Position numbers and translations under genes: made by a program. The notes under the pieces are model-generated. The model was not told the DNA's origin, did no database searches, and was given only the letters and a program-made list of their open reading frames with translations. Of a stretch of 38,389 nt of DNA, positions 37,868-38,389 are shown piece by piece; the stretch's first letter is position 1; the number at the start of each line of letters is the position of its first letter. Origin of the DNA: an uncultured Mucilaginibacter sp. (GTDB lineage Bacteria > Bacteroidota > Bacteroidia > Sphingobacteriales > Sphingobacteriaceae); NCBI RefSeq assembly GCF_946481715.1, contig NZ_CAMLOV010000037.1:1-38389 (forward strand), given 5' to 3'.

Positions 37868-38317
37868 ATGAACGAAGACTTAATACTGGAAGATAAATGG
37901 ACCGGTGCCGAAGGCTCTAACGCTGCAGGGATTCCTGTGATGGTGCGTTACCGCCAAAACTTAAAGGGTTTTATTGATAGCGGCGAATACCTCAAAAAAA
38001 TAGAGATAGACTGGAGTTACGATACCGACGAAGCCGCAGAAATGCCGGCGCCCGGCGAGGCTACCGTGATAGAGAACTTCGAAACTAAATTGATAGAAGC
38101 ACTGGAAGGTGATAAGCAAAGTATCCTCGCATCGGTAATAACCGGGCAGGGCGAAAAGCGCTGGAGCTGGTATACCTCCAATGTGGAGAGCGCGAAGGAA
38201 AGAATAGACACCGTTCTGTTCGATTTTGAGCGCCTCCCCATCCAGATCACCACCACCAGCGACCCCAACTGGGACGATTACTTTACCTTTATTGCCAATT
38301 TCGGCGGAGCGGCATAA
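37868..38317 (+). CDS. DUF695 protein
   Basis: A 149-residue cytoplasmic protein resembling DUF695, of unknown function. Supporting segments are the N-terminal EDKWTGAEGSNAAGIPVMVRYRQNL, the central EMPAPGEATVIENFETKLIEALEGDKQSILASVITGQGEKRWSWYT with the family's aromatic pattern, and TTSDPNWDDYFTF at the end. No signal peptide or membrane helix. ATG 37868 is the only good start; there is no clear promoter box. A tandem 8-bp repeat begins three bases after its stop. Confidence 0.82.
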   Translation: MNEDLILEDKWTGAEGSNAAGIPVMVRYRQNLKGFIDSGEYLKKIEIDWSYDTDEAAEMPAPGEATVIENFETKLIEALEGDKQSILASVITGQGEKRWSWYTSNVESAKERIDTVLFDFERLPIQITTTSDPNWDDYFTFIANFGGAA

Positions 38318-38319
38318 AA

Positions 38320-38389
38320 GGTCATTGGGTCATGGGGTCATTGGGTCATTGGGTCATTGGGTCATTGGGTCATTGGGTCATTGGGTCAT
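38320..38389 (+). repeat. Tandem GGTCATTG repeat running off the window
   Basis: About 8.75 copies of the 8-bp unit GGTCATTG; only the second copy differs (GGTCATGG). It starts just after the DUF695 stop and continues to the last base, so its full length is unknown. Confidence 0.95.

Noticed and set aside
38320..38389. CRISPR array
   Set aside because: Units are 8 bp and contiguous with no spacers, and no cas genes are present.
1..38389. tRNA, rRNA, prophage, insertion sequence or defence system
   Set aside because: No cloverleaf, rRNA motif, integrase, transposase, phage structural gene or defence gene was recognised.

Overview
The window reads as chromosome of a Bacteroidota bacterium, most likely Sphingobacteriaceae (Mucilaginibacter/Pedobacter-like). 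This rests on family content: DUF4294, bacillithiol deacetylase BshB1, DUF1343/NamZ lipoproteins, LolE-type permease, ECF sigma factor with beta-barrel partners, and a GH3 enzyme with a calcium-loop-like N terminus. Thirteen genes are also preceded by perfect matches to the Bacteroidota -7 promoter box TAnnTTTG. The genus is inference. I saw no rRNA, tRNA, CRISPR, prophage or insertion sequence.

Layout. 1-2003: end of nadC, then plsY and an M48 metalloprotease lipoprotein, closed by a terminator. 2111-4564: a DUF2071 gene whose 3' end overlaps convergent pabB, then a small membrane protein. 4636-8798 (minus): a bifunctional Rsh (p)ppGpp enzyme, a Fur-family regulator and purA, in that transcription order. 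8909-10770 (plus): DUF4294 protein, glutathione peroxidase and bshB1, a tight operon ending in a strong bidirectional terminator. 10937-14150 (minus): a small conserved protein, lysine 6-aminotransferase and an ACC-deaminase/D-cysteine-desulfhydrase-like enzyme. 14240-17024 (plus): RluD-type pseudouridine synthase, class IV aminotransferase (probable aminodeoxychorismate lyase) and a secreted protein. 17035-19409 (minus): a 50-residue gene missed by length cut-offs, fmt and a NamZ-like lipoprotein. 19495-20715 (plus): LolE-type permease. 20854-23565 (minus): ECF sigma factor, a putative trans-envelope anti-sigma/beta-barrel fusion and a second barrel protein, with overlapping ends. 23708-27873 (minus): lipoprotein, mazG, a three-domain secreted esterase, mnmD and a membrane protein. 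28262-31295 (plus): polysaccharide pyruvyl transferase, N-acetylmuramoyl-L-alanine amidase and an ankyrin protein. 31309-38317: a PAS-DHp protein lacking a kinase domain, lipoprotein alpha/beta hydrolase, YceI protein behind a 28-bp palindrome, DUF2147, a dihydrofolate-reductase-like protein, a large GH3 glycosidase and a DUF695 protein.

Most of this is housekeeping: nucleotide, folate and NAD synthesis, tRNA modification, stringent response and envelope upkeep. The non-routine content is in three places: the sigma/trans-envelope operon; the regulatory and repeat DNA between genes (palindromes, promoter boxes abutting start codons, several unrelated low-complexity inverted repeats and a dispersed repeat present twice in opposite orientation); and small orphan signalling or antitoxin-like genes. 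I found no clear new defence or mobile system.
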